64,000 nucleotides of DNA, from NCBI GenBank assembly GCA_934130935.1, contig CAKOYQ010000006.1, forward strand, positions 13,007-77,006, in the 5' to 3' direction. Under the pieces are notes generated by a model that saw only the letters and a program-made list of their open reading frames with translations, was not told the origin of the DNA and ran no database searches. Source of the stretch: an uncultured Clostridia bacterium (GTDB lineage Bacteria; Bacillota; Clostridia; TANB77; CAG-508). Positions 6,380-14,578 of the stretch are shown piece after piece; the first letter of the stretch is position 1; each line of letters opens with the position of its first letter. Position numbers and translations under genes: made by a program.

Positions 6380-9300
6380 ATGGCAAATGAAGTAAAATGG
6401 ACAGAAGAGCAAAAACAAGCAATTTACGAAAAAGGAAGCAATATATTAGTAGCGGCTGCTGCTGGCAGTGGAAAAACAGCAGTATTAGTAGAAAGAATAA
6501 TAAACAAGATAATAAATGAAAATATTGATATAGACAAGCTATTAGTAGTAACATTTACAAATGCTGCAGCATCAGAAATGAGAGAAAGAGTATTAAATGC
6601 TATATATAAAAAAATAGATGAGAACCCAGAAGATGAGAGGTTACAAAGACAAGTAACACTATTAAATAAAGCAAGTATATGTACAATAGATTCATTTTGT
6701 TTGGATATTGTAAGAAATAACTTTTTTGAAATAGATATTTCTCAAAATTTTAGGATTGGAGATACAACAGAAATAGAAATTTTGAAACAAGATGTATTAG
6801 AAGATTTATTTGAAGAAAAATATGAGGCAGAAGATAAAGATTTCGAAAAATTAATAAATACATATACTAGTTATAAAGATGATACACCATTAAAAGAATT
6901 AATTTTAAAGATTTACACATATATTCAAAGTAATCCATTTCCAGAAAAATGGTTACATGAAAAAATTGAAATGTTTAATTTATCAGATGAATTGGATCAA
7001 GATTTTGCAAAAACGATTTGGGGTCAATTATTATTAAAACAAGTAGATGAAATTTTGCAAGAAGGAATTATCAAATTAGAAACTGAAAAGTCTAATTTAG
7101 CAAAATATGATGAGTTACAAAAATATTTTTTAATAATAAATGATGATATAGAACAACTAGAGATGTTAAAATCTAATTTAGATTCATGGGACAAAGCTTA
7201 TACAATAGCTTCAAATATCAAGTTTAAAACATGGACAGCAGATAAGAAAATAACACTTGAAGCAAAAGATATTGCAAAAGTGACAAGAGATTTAGTTAAA
7301 GAAAGCTTAAAAAAAGTGCTAAACAAAATATTGATATTTGATTCCAAAGAAGCAAATGAAGATATAAATGATATGTATGAGGTTTTAACTAAATTAGAAA
7401 AAATAATAATAGAATTTGGAGAGAAATTTGCAAAAAGAAAAAAAGATAAAAATGTTGTAGACTTTAGTGATGTAGAACATTTTGCATTAAAAATATTATT
7501 AAGAGAAGAAAATGGAGAGGTAAAACCATCAGAAATAGCCAAAAAGTATCAAGAGAAATTTGAAGAAATTGCAATAGATGAATATCAAGATAGTAATTTG
7601 GTGCAAGAATATATATTAACGTCAATATCAAGAGGAAATAACATTTTTATGGTAGGAGATGTAAAACAAAGTATATATAAATTTAGACAAGCAAGACCAG
7701 ATTTATTTTTAGGAAAATATAAAACATATAAAACAAAATATTATAAAACAGGAAAAGATGATTTAAAAATTCAATTATTTAAAAACTTTAGAAGTAGAAG
7801 AGAAGTGTTGGATTTTTCAAACATGATTTTTGCAAGCATCATGACTGAGGAACTTGGAGAGTTAAATTATACAATAGAAGAATATTTGAATTTGGGTGCA
7901 AGCTATGAAGACACAAATCAAGATTTGAGAGCTGAAATTGATATATTAAATGTAGACAAAATTTTGGAAGACGATATTGCAAATAATTCAGAAGATAGTG
8001 ACAAAGATGACCTTGAAGAAAAGGAAAGAATTGAAAACATCGAATTAGAAGCAAAATTTGTAGCGAAAAGGATACAGCAATTAATGACTAATAAGTTTCA
8101 AGTGTATGATGCTAAAAAGCAGGAAAAAAGAGACATCAAATATAAAGACATTGTAGTTTTACTAAGGTCAACAAAAGAGCCAGCACCTATATTTGAAAAA
8201 GAAATTTTAAATTTAGGAATGTCAGTATTTAGTGATTCATCATCAGAATATTTAGAAAGCATAGAAATTCAAACTATAATGAGTTTATTAAAAATAATAG
8301 ATAACCCAATGCAAGAAATACCTCTTGTAGCAGTTATGAGGTCAATGATAGGTGGATTTACAGATAATGAATTAGTTGAAATACGATTAAGTGACAAATA
8401 TGATAATTTTTATAATACAATTTTGAAAGCTAAAAAAGATGTTAATAATAATTTACGAAAAAAGATAGAAATGTTTTTAAATAATCTTGAAAAGTGGAGA
8501 AAAGAGCAAGAATATTTGAGTTTAGATGAATTAATATGGAAAATCTACAATGACACAGGATATTATAATTATGTTGGTCTTATGACAAATGGAGAATTAA
8601 GACAAGCTAATTTAAAAATGCTATTTGAGAGAGCAAAACAATGTGAAACTATCAGTTTTAAAGGACTATTTAACTTTATAAATTACATAGACAAAATTAA
8701 AACAAGTAGTAAAGACATGGATTCTGCCAAAGTAATTGGGGAAAACGAAAATGTAATTAGAATAATGAGTATTCATAAGAGTAAAGGCCTTGAATTTCCA
8801 GTAGTATTTTTATCAGGAACAGGAAAACAGTTCAATATGCAAGATTTGAATAACAAAATTTTGTTACATCCTGAAATTGGAATTGGAGTGAAATACATAG
8901 ATTATGATAGACAAATTGAATATGATACACTTTCGAAACAAGCTATGAAAAATCAAATAATGTTAGAAACTTTGTCAGAAGAAATGAGAGTACTATATGT
9001 TGCATTAACAAGAGCAAAGGAAAAGCTGATAATAACAGGTTATTCAACAAGTGATAAGCAAAAAGAAATAGATGAAATTATATATAAGTATGATAAGCTA
9101 AATCCAATTATATTGAAAAAATATAAGTCTTATTTGGATTGGATAAAATTGGTTTATGTATACCATCAAAAAGAGATGGAAAAGCTCGCAATAATACAAA
9201 CATATAATAAAGATGAAGTATTTAAAATGTGTGAGACAAAAGAGAAACCAGAAATAGAATTTCAAGATAATGGTATAGAAAAGAAAGATGTGATGGCTGA

Positions 9301-9538
9301 ACAAATAATTAGAAAGATGTCAGAATTTAAAATAGATAAAGAAGAACAAAATAGGATTTCTAAACTTTTGGAATATAGGTATAAATATCAAAATGCAACA
9401 ACTATTCCAACTAAAACATCTGTAACAGAAATAAAGCTCTGGTCCCAAATGTCCCAAGGGCAAAAACGGAACCGACCCCAAATGTCCCGAGGGCAAAAAT
9501 GGAACCGACCCCAAATTGCCCAAGTTTTTACAAAATGA
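6380..9538 (+). CDS. addA: AddA helicase-nuclease, N-terminal helicase part (gene split by repeat)
   Basis: AddA is the UvrD-like helicase and nuclease subunit of AddAB, which processes double-strand breaks for RecA. All helicase motifs are present: AAAGSGKTAVLVERI, TFTNAAASEMRERV, IDEYQDSN, GDVKQSIYKFRQA, SIHKSKGLEFPVVFL and VLYVALTRAKEKL. The native sequence runs to about TKTSVTEIK (near 9438). From there the frame reads through two inserted 31-bp repeats and stops at 9538. The conserved nuclease domain continues in another frame from about 9516. GGAGG precedes the ATG. addB, usually adjacent upstream, is not here. The helicase part looks intact but lacks the nuclease. Confidence 0.85.
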   Translation: MANEVKWTEEQKQAIYEKGSNILVAAAAGSGKTAVLVERIINKIINENIDIDKLLVVTFTNAAASEMRERVLNAIYKKIDENPEDERLQRQVTLLNKASICTIDSFCLDIVRNNFFEIDISQNFRIGDTTEIEILKQDVLEDLFEEKYEAEDKDFEKLINTYTSYKDDTPLKELILKIYTYIQSNPFPEKWLHEKIEMFNLSDELDQDFAKTIWGQLLLKQVDEILQEGIIKLETEKSNLAKYDELQKYFLIINDDIEQLEMLKSNLDSWDKAYTIASNIKFKTWTADKKITLEAKDIAKVTRDLVKESLKKVLNKILIFDSKEANEDINDMYEVLTKLEKIIIEFGEKFAKRKKDKNVVDFSDVEHFALKILLREENGEVKPSEIAKKYQEKFEEIAIDEYQDSNLVQEYILTSISRGNNIFMVGDVKQSIYKFRQARPDLFLGKYKTYKTKYYKTGKDDLKIQLFKNFRSRREVLDFSNMIFASIMTEELGELNYTIEEYLNLGASYEDTNQDLRAEIDILNVDKILEDDIANNSEDSDKDDLEEKERIENIELEAKFVAKRIQQLMTNKFQVYDAKKQEKRDIKYKDIVVLLRSTKEPAPIFEKEILNLGMSVFSDSSSEYLESIEIQTIMSLLKIIDNPMQEIPLVAVMRSMIGGFTDNELVEIRLSDKYDNFYNTILKAKKDVNNNLRKKIEMFLNNLEKWRKEQEYLSLDELIWKIYNDTGYYNYVGLMTNGELRQANLKMLFERAKQCETISFKGLFNFINYIDKIKTSSKDMDSAKVIGENENVIRIMSIHKSKGLEFPVVFLSGTGKQFNMQDLNNKILLHPEIGIGVKYIDYDRQIEYDTLSKQAMKNQIMLETLSEEMRVLYVALTRAKEKLIITGYSTSDKQKEIDEIIYKYDKLNPIILKKYKSYLDWIKLVYVYHQKEMEKLAIIQTYNKDEVFKMCETKEKPEIEFQDNGIEKKDVMAEQIIRKMSEFKIDKEEQNRISKLLEYRYKYQNATTIPTKTSVTEIKLWSQMSQGQKRNRPQMSRGQKWNRPQIAQVFTK
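9458..9521. repeat. Tandem 31-bp repeats inserted inside addA
   Basis: Two units (9458-9488 and 9491-9521) plus a partial third (GGTCCCAAATGTCCC, 9441-9455) lie between the helicase and nuclease regions of addA. They shift the frame by one, so the downstream domain is no longer in phase. Confidence 0.92.
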
Positions 9539-10070
9539 TGAGGAGACTAAAATAACAAATGCACAAAAAGGGACATTAATACATCTTTGCATGCAGAAAC
9601 TTGATTTAAACCAAAAGAATTATAGTTTTAATGAAATAAAAGAATTGGTTAATGAGCTTGAAGCAAGAAAAATTATTACATTAAAAGAAGCGGAAGCAAT
9701 AAATATTAATAAGATATATCAATTTACAAAGTCAATAATATGGAATGAAATGTTAGAGGCTAAGGAAGTGCAAAGAGAGAAGCCTTTTTATATTAATATT
9801 CCAGCTAAAGAGATATTTAATGAAGAGTTAGATGAAAATGTATTAGTTCAAGGTGTTATAGATTTGTATTATATAAATTCTAAAGGAGAACTTGTATTAG
9901 TTGATTTTAAGACTGATTATGTTGAAAATAGAAATGAAAATATTTTGATTGATAAATATAAAGTACAGTTGGATTTATATAAAAGGGCATTAAGTTATGC
10001 CTTAAATAGAAAAGTTGATAGAGTTTATATTTATTCTACTTGCTTTAATAAAGAAATAGAGGTAAAATAG
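9516..10070 (+). pseudogene. addA: AddA C-terminal nuclease domain, out of frame
   Basis: This 184-aa frame begins with TTG inside the repeat and continues LPKFLQ, then KGTLIHLCMQKLD. It carries the RecB-like nuclease motifs GVIDLYY, LVDFKTDYV and YKVQLDLYKRAL, so the catalytic Asp, Asp and Lys appear intact. I see no ribosome site before the TTG, and the helicase part ends at 9538 in another frame. It would be made only by reinitiation or frameshifting. I read it as the tail of an insertionally broken addA. A split but working AddA cannot be excluded. Confidence 0.75.
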
Positions 10071-10106
10071 GTTAACGAGAGATTGTGATTTGAAGGGTGT
10101 TGATTA

Positions 10107-10568
10107 ATGAAAAAGAAAAAAATATTTATAATGTTATTGATTTTTATATTATTTGTGACTTTTATAGTAATTTATGTTATAAAGAGTAATAACAACTTAA
10201 ATACAAATGAATTGTTTATAGAATATCATGCTGATATTTTAGCCTCTTCCTTTGGAACAAGTGATATTAATGTTTATGCTGATGGAAATATTTGGGCTAA
10301 ATCCGTGGAAAGGGGAAAGGTTAAGAAACAGATATCAGCAGAAGAGGTGGAGAAGCTGAAAGAGAAGTTGGTAGAGATTGATTATATGAATTTGAAAAAA
10401 GAGTATAATGTATATGGAGATGGAGCTTATGAAGAGATTATTATAAAAATTGATGGCCAAGAAAAAAAGATTAGATTGAATTATATTATGTCAAGATATG
10501 ACTCTACTAATCTGCCTAAAGAATTGAGTGAATTTATGAAGATTTTTAAACAGATTATATATGAATAG
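10107..10568 (+). CDS. Membrane-anchored extracytoplasmic protein of unknown function
   Basis: This 153-aa protein has a Lys-rich start and one hydrophobic segment (residues 6-26), without a lipobox Cys, so it is probably anchored in the membrane with the rest outside. The remaining domain alternates strands and helices: SDINVYADGNIWAKSV, a charged helix around EEVEKLKEKL, then GAYEEIIIKIDGQEKKIRLNY and a final helix. This pattern recalls small DUF6438-like domains, but I cannot confirm it. It follows the broken addA by 36 bases and has no obvious partner. Confidence 0.6.
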   Translation: MKKKKIFIMLLIFILFVTFIVIYVIKSNNNLNTNELFIEYHADILASSFGTSDINVYADGNIWAKSVERGKVKKQISAEEVEKLKEKLVEIDYMNLKKEYNVYGDGAYEEIIIKIDGQEKKIRLNYIMSRYDSTNLPKELSEFMKIFKQIIYE

Positions 10569-10670
10569 AAGTATTTACACAATAAATATTTGACCAAAGG
10601 GTATTATAATCAGTGAAATTATGATATAATATTTATAATTAATAATTTATTGAGATAGGAGATGATTTTT

Positions 10671-10817
10671 ATGATGAAGGAATTAGTAATGGAAGTAACA
10701 AATGCACTTCCAGATACAGCTACATTTAAAGATGTGGTACATATTATTGCTGTAGTTCATCATAAACAGAATATGCAAGAGAAAATTAGATTTATAAAGA
10801 ATATTATAAATAATTAA
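10671..10817 (+). CDS. Small protein, 48 aa, unknown
   Basis: A short frame starting MMKELVMEV and ending FIKNIINN, with a GGAGA ribosome site eight to ten bases upstream and a good -10 box (TATAAT, 10625-10630) 41 bases before it. The sequence is mixed helical and soluble, with two His residues in VVHHK. It precedes an unrecognised 303-aa gene that has its own promoter. No family is recognised. Confidence 0.45.
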   Translation: MMKELVMEVTNALPDTATFKDVVHIIAVVHHKQNMQEKIRFIKNIINN

Positions 10818-10839
10818 CTATACAAGTAGATAAAAAATA

Positions 10840-10868
10840 TTTACTTTTTAAATTTTGAATGTTATAAT
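10840..10868 (+). promoter_or_regulatory. Promoter of the 303-aa gene
   Basis: TTTACT (10840-10845), 17 bp, TATAAT (10863-10868), 28 bases before the ATG. Confidence 0.65.
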
Positions 10869-10895
10869 AATATAAAATAAGCATGGAGGATACAA

Positions 10896-11807
10896 ATGAT
10901 AAATTTTTCGGATAAAGAAAACATTACAGAATTAATAGAATTAGAAAAAATTTCTTTAAATTCTACGTTAGATATACAGAAAAATTTGAATAAGCAAATA
11001 TTAATGTTTATAAAAAGAATTATGGCAAATGTTACTTTTACAACAGATATTAATCCAGAAGATACAGCATTTTTTTATTTAAACGAATCGACAAATGCTT
11101 TAAGCAAATCTAATTCAAATATCACTATTTTAAAAAGTTTAATAGATTCTTTAGAAAAAATGTACACCTCTGGTGGAAACCTTAGAGAGTGTGTAGAGAG
11201 TTATAATGAAAATTTTATGAACAATATTAATACTGTTTATAGTAATACAGAAGTAATTGAAAAATTTGTATATGAAATTACCATTACAGACTTTTCAGAA
11301 ATACTAAAAACAACCACTATAGAAAAAGAGAAGGAATATTCTAATATTGTTGATAGTACTGAATTATCAAGTAGATTTATCGAAAATACACTTGTGATAT
11401 CAGAAGTACAACAAAGAGTAATACTTCCATATAATATAAATACAGTTAAAGAAATATTATTAAATGATCCTCAAGGATATAGTTCATTACAGGGGGTTGT
11501 TAATAAAATTTATACTAGATCGATTGATTACTACAAATTTTCTGCTATTTCAAGATTTAAAGAGGCATATAAGCTAGTTAGAGAAAGGGAAAAAGGTTCT
11601 AAAGCTAAGGCTTTTGGTCTAGCTTTTGAATTATTACTAAATTATAACTTACATCCAGCAATTATTACTGCTTGTAAGACTTTGGATGAACTAGATGTCT
11701 ACTTAGCCTGTTTAGCAGATAATACGTTAGAGGATTTTAACTTTTTTGAAATAAAATATGAAATTCCACCAGCAATTCCAAAACATACTAAAAATGCTAT
11801 TATATAA
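10896..11807 (+). CDS. Unrecognised 303-aa cytoplasmic protein
   Basis: The gene has a GGAGG site and its own promoter and ends in a strong terminator, so it is a monocistronic unit. No signal peptide or membrane segment is visible. The protein is mostly helical and rich in Asn, Glu and Ile. A central region (about residues 60-170) looks like a long alpha-helical bundle with many Ser/Thr. A more conserved-looking block is SISRFKEAYKLVREREKGSKAKAFGLAFELL in pieces around residues 218-250. It ends with a Pro-rich tail (YEIPPAIPKH). I do not recognise it and offer no function. Confidence 0.6.
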   Translation: MINFSDKENITELIELEKISLNSTLDIQKNLNKQILMFIKRIMANVTFTTDINPEDTAFFYLNESTNALSKSNSNITILKSLIDSLEKMYTSGGNLRECVESYNENFMNNINTVYSNTEVIEKFVYEITITDFSEILKTTTIEKEKEYSNIVDSTELSSRFIENTLVISEVQQRVILPYNINTVKEILLNDPQGYSSLQGVVNKIYTRSIDYYKFSAISRFKEAYKLVREREKGSKAKAFGLAFELLLNYNLHPAIITACKTLDELDVYLACLADNTLEDFNFFEIKYEIPPAIPKHTKNAII

Positions 11808-11808
11808 A

Positions 11809-11835
11809 GCGTGAGACCTAATTTAGGTCTCACGC
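11809..11835. terminator. Bidirectional terminator, 13-bp perfect stem
   Basis: GCGTGAGACCTAA and its exact complement around a single T, placed between two convergent genes with T-rich flanks on both strands. Confidence 0.9.
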
Positions 11836-11836
11836 T

Positions 11837-12034
11837 TTATTGGATGAAAGAAAGGATAAATGCTAGTAGTACCAAACTACCAAAGATAAGGCAAACAGCC
11901 AACATAACTGTTTCTTCAGAAATAGAGTTCCAGTCAATATGGGGCTTCTTCTTGTCGTTTTCTTTAAATGAATTTTCAGTAGGTTCCAGTGTTTCTTGTT
12001 TCTTTTTCCGAAAAAGCTTTCTTATAGTATTCAT
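11837..12034 (-). CDS. Small C-tail-anchored membrane protein, 65 aa
   Basis: The start chosen is the ATG at 12034 with GAAAGGA eight bases upstream. An earlier in-frame ATG at 12094 has no ribosome site. The protein begins with a basic region (NTIRKLFRKKKQ), continues with a polar linker, and ends in one transmembrane helix (VMLAVCLIFGSLVLLAFILSF). A TTGTTT-N17-TATAAT promoter and a palindrome lie upstream on the same strand. No family is recognised. Confidence 0.65.
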   Translation of the reverse strand: MNTIRKLFRKKKQETLEPTENSFKENDKKKPHIDWNSISEETVMLAVCLIFGSLVLLAFILSFIQ

Positions 12035-12052
12035 AAAAGATCCTTTCTCTTT

Positions 12053-12068
12053 GCACTCTATAGAGTGC
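12053..12068. promoter_or_regulatory. 16-bp perfect palindrome in the 5' leader
   Basis: GCACTCTATAGAGTGC lies in the leader of the minus-strand small membrane gene, 19 bases before its ATG. It could be an operator or a leader hairpin. Confidence 0.4.
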
Positions 12069-12099
12069 GTATTATTACTACTTACTATTAACATTTTTA

Positions 12100-12128
12100 A
12101 TTATATCAAAAATAGATATAGAAAACAA
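12100..12128 (-). promoter_or_regulatory. Promoter of the 65-aa membrane protein
   Basis: On the minus strand TTGTTT (12128-12123), 17 bp, TATAAT (12105-12100). Confidence 0.65.
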
Positions 12129-12196
12129 GTTTTTATTCTGTAAAATGCAATTTTATTATTGCATAGAATTACTAATAAACTTTTATGAGAAAAACG

Positions 12197-12225
12197 TTGA
12201 AAAAAAAAATATATTATGATATATT
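12197..12225 (+). promoter_or_regulatory. Promoter of the SipW/TasA-type operon
   Basis: TTGAAA (12197-12202), 17 bp, TATATT (12220-12225), 35 bases before the first gene. It is the only clear promoter I see before a run of ten tightly packed genes that ends at 20488. Confidence 0.65.
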
Positions 12226-12260
12226 GTAAATAGAATTTTTGGATTTACAAGGAGGAAAAA

Positions 12261-12824
12261 ATGAAAAAAGTAATTTCAAATCTAATATTTATTATTTATC
12301 TAATTATAGCAATATTTATAACAGTGTGTTTATTGTCGTATAATGACTATAAAATAACTGAATTTGGAAACACTTCACTAATCATTATATCAGACAAAAA
12401 GATGCAACCAGATTTTAATAAAGGAGACTTAGTTATAGTAGAAAAATCAGAAGATGATATAAAAGCAGGAAAAAAAGCTTTTTATTATGACACATATACA
12501 AAACAGATAAAAGTAAAATTAGGAACAATAGAGGACGTTAAAAAAGAAAGTGAATCACAAACAACTTATGTAGTAGATGATGGAGAACATATGATATCAA
12601 GCGAATATGTTATAGGTTCAGCAGAAACAGCAAAAGTTATGCCAAAGATTGGAACAATATTAAAAATAGTAGAATCAAAATGGGGATTTTTATTTTTGAT
12701 TGTTTTTCCAGCATTATTAGCGTTTGTTAATCAAGCAATGGTAGTAGCTTCTGGAATAAAAGAGGCTAAGAAAGAAGCTAAAAAAGAGGCTGAGGAAATA
12801 GAAAAAAATGAGCCAGCTAAGTAG
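12261..12824 (+). CDS. SipW-like signal peptidase homologue lacking catalytic residues
   Basis: This 187-aa protein has the layout of SipW signal peptidases: N-terminal membrane helix (residues 7-26), extracytoplasmic domain, C-terminal membrane helix (about 142-163), and here a charged coiled tail (KEAKKEAKKEAEE). The signature stretch reads ISDKKMQPDFNKGDLVIV, so Lys47 stands where SipW has the nucleophilic Ser before Met. The TH pair that holds the catalytic His is also missing. It is therefore probably inactive and could act as a chaperone, substrate binder or regulator of the active peptidases downstream. AAGGAGG precedes the ATG. It overlaps the next gene by 17 bases. Confidence 0.72.
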   Translation: MKKVISNLIFIIYLIIAIFITVCLLSYNDYKITEFGNTSLIIISDKKMQPDFNKGDLVIVEKSEDDIKAGKKAFYYDTYTKQIKVKLGTIEDVKKESESQTTYVVDDGEHMISSEYVIGSAETAKVMPKIGTILKIVESKWGFLFLIVFPALLAFVNQAMVVASGIKEAKKEAKKEAEEIEKNEPAK

Positions 12825-13446
12825 GAAAAATGCCAAAAAATGTTTGATATTAATATGTTTATGTATTATTTTGTTATTGATATATGGAATAGTTCGTATA
12901 TATGCTCTTTTTTATAGTGAATTATATGCAAGAGTTCAGCTTAAAAATGGAGTGTGGAATATTGTAGTAAATGGTACAGACATAACTAAAGGAACAGATG
13001 TAACATTTGTTATAGATAATGTTACACTACAAGATAATGAACATGTTAAACCAGGAAATTTAGCTCCTGGTTTAATGGGTACATTTAAAATAAGCATTAA
13101 TCCTAAGGACACTGATGTTTCGATAAGATATAATGTTAGTTTAGATGAGGAACAATTAACAAACAGCAATATACAAATAAAATCTATAAAAGAAACACAA
13201 GCAGGAAATGAATTAATAAAAATAGATAAAAATACGTATACGGGAATTATTCCATTAGAAAAGATTAAAGAGGGAAATACAAATGAAATTACAGTAGAAG
13301 TAGAATGGAAAGAGAATGAAGATAATAATGAGCAAGATCTTGCATTAGGTTCTATTTGGAATGCAGAATATCAAATTCCAATAACTGTATATGTAAGTCA
13401 ATATTTGGGCGAAGAAATAAATACTTATACTGAAAGTCAAAATTAA
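12808..13446 (+). CDS. TasA/camelysin-like exported protein
   Basis: This 212-aa protein has a basic start and a hydrophobic signal segment (residues 12-35, ILICLCIILLLIYGIVRIYA), then YARVQLKNGVWNIVVNG. That order matches the opening of SipW-dependent CalY/TasA proteins, where cleavage is followed by a short helix and a W-x-I-x-V strand. The rest is beta-rich with the phrase VKPGNLAPGLMGTFKISINP, typical of the jelly-roll matrix fibre fold. No sorting signal is seen. It is translated from an overlap with the preceding SipW homologue. Function as a fibre subunit or accessory is inferred. Confidence 0.7.
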   Translation: MSQLSRKNAKKCLILICLCIILLLIYGIVRIYALFYSELYARVQLKNGVWNIVVNGTDITKGTDVTFVIDNVTLQDNEHVKPGNLAPGLMGTFKISINPKDTDVSIRYNVSLDEEQLTNSNIQIKSIKETQAGNELIKIDKNTYTGIIPLEKIKEGNTNEITVEVEWKENEDNNEQDLALGSIWNAEYQIPITVYVSQYLGEEINTYTESQN

Positions 13447-13463
13447 ATATTACAGGAGAAAAA

Positions 13464-13994
13464 ATGTCGAAACAGGATAAAGAAAAGTCAATAAGTATCT
13501 TAATAGGACATATTCTTAATATTTTATTATTTATAGTTTCTATTTTGATTATAATAGGTGTTTACTATATTGTACAAATAAAAGTGTTCCAAAATGATTA
13601 TTCTAATTTGTTTGGATACACCTTTTTTGAAGTAGCAACTGGAAGTATGTCAAGTACAATAGAAATTGGCGATATTGTTGTAGTAAAAATAACAAAAGAA
13701 GTAAATAAAAATGATATTATTGTATATAAAGATGGTGATAATTTTATCACACATAGATTAGTAGAAAAAGATGGAGATAAGCTAGTAGCAAAAGGAGATG
13801 CAAATAATAGTGAAGACAAGCCGATTGTTGAAGAACAGATTTTAGGGAGAGTTATTTGTATACTTCCTAAAATAGGAATATGGAGAAAAATACTTTTATC
13901 ACCAGAAGTAATTGGACTTGTTTTTATTTTATTGTTTCTTTTAGGATGTGTATTTCATTTTACTTCTAAAACGGAGGAAAAAAAGGATGAATAA
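13464..13994 (+). CDS. sipW: Signal peptidase I of the SipW type (first active copy)
   Basis: This 176-aa protease would cut the signal peptides of TasA/camelysin-like proteins on the outer face of the membrane. The catalytic motifs are complete: ATGSMSSTIEIGD with nucleophile Ser61, and FITHRL with His97 as general base. His in place of the usual bacterial Lys marks the archaeal/ER-like SipW group. A GDANN element follows. It has an N-terminal helix (residues 10-37) and a C-terminal helix (about 152-170). CAGGAGA precedes the ATG. It overlaps the next gene by eight bases, which implies coupled translation. Confidence 0.92.
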   Translation: MSKQDKEKSISILIGHILNILLFIVSILIIIGVYYIVQIKVFQNDYSNLFGYTFFEVATGSMSSTIEIGDIVVVKITKEVNKNDIIVYKDGDNFITHRLVEKDGDKLVAKGDANNSEDKPIVEEQILGRVICILPKIGIWRKILLSPEVIGLVFILLFLLGCVFHFTSKTEEKKDE

Positions 13995-14559
13995 AAAACT
14001 TAAGAGATTATATGCAAAAACAGTAATTCTCATATTATGTTTTTTTATATTAATAAGAATAGTTACACTTGTTTTATCAAAATATGAGAGTGAAGCGAGG
14101 TCGACTGCTAATGTAGATATAGCTTTTTATTTATTAAAAGAAGATTATAAGACAATGACATTAAATTTAGCTTCACTGTTTCCTCAAAATGATGCTTATT
14201 TATTCACATTCACAATAGGAAATCAAGATGGAGAAAAAACTGCTGAAATAGATTTGGTATATGATTTAACTATTAGAACTACTACAAATTTGCCACTAAC
14301 ATATGAACTATATAAAAATGAGCAATATACAGATTCTGGAGCAACTAATATAATAAAGAATAATTCAATAGAACAAGATGAATATGGTACATATTTTAGA
14401 ATTATGACAACAGAAGAAGAAAGTTTAAATTATAAAGAACCAAAGACAAATACATATCAATTAGTTGTACATTTTCCCGAAAATTACAATACTACAAATT
14501 ATCAAAATATAATTGAAGCATTAGAAATAAATGTAAGTTCACATCAAGTGACTTCATAA
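13987..14559 (+). CDS. Exported, membrane-anchored component of the SipW locus
   Basis: The start is the ATG at 13987, preceded by GGAGG, giving 190 aa. An N-terminal basic and hydrophobic segment (residues 10-31) ends in VLSKYESEARSTANVDIAFYLL, the typical opening of SipW-dependent substrates after the signal helix. The mature part is beta-rich and includes NTYQLVVHFP. I do not see a cell-wall anchor. Its place directly after an active SipW, with overlapping codons, suggests that it is a substrate or a subunit of the surface structure. Confidence 0.68.
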   Translation: MNKKLKRLYAKTVILILCFFILIRIVTLVLSKYESEARSTANVDIAFYLLKEDYKTMTLNLASLFPQNDAYLFTFTIGNQDGEKTAEIDLVYDLTIRTTTNLPLTYELYKNEQYTDSGATNIIKNNSIEQDEYGTYFRIMTTEEESLNYKEPKTNTYQLVVHFPENYNTTNYQNIIEALEINVSSHQVTS

Positions 14560-14578
14560 AGATTATAAAAGGAGCGAT

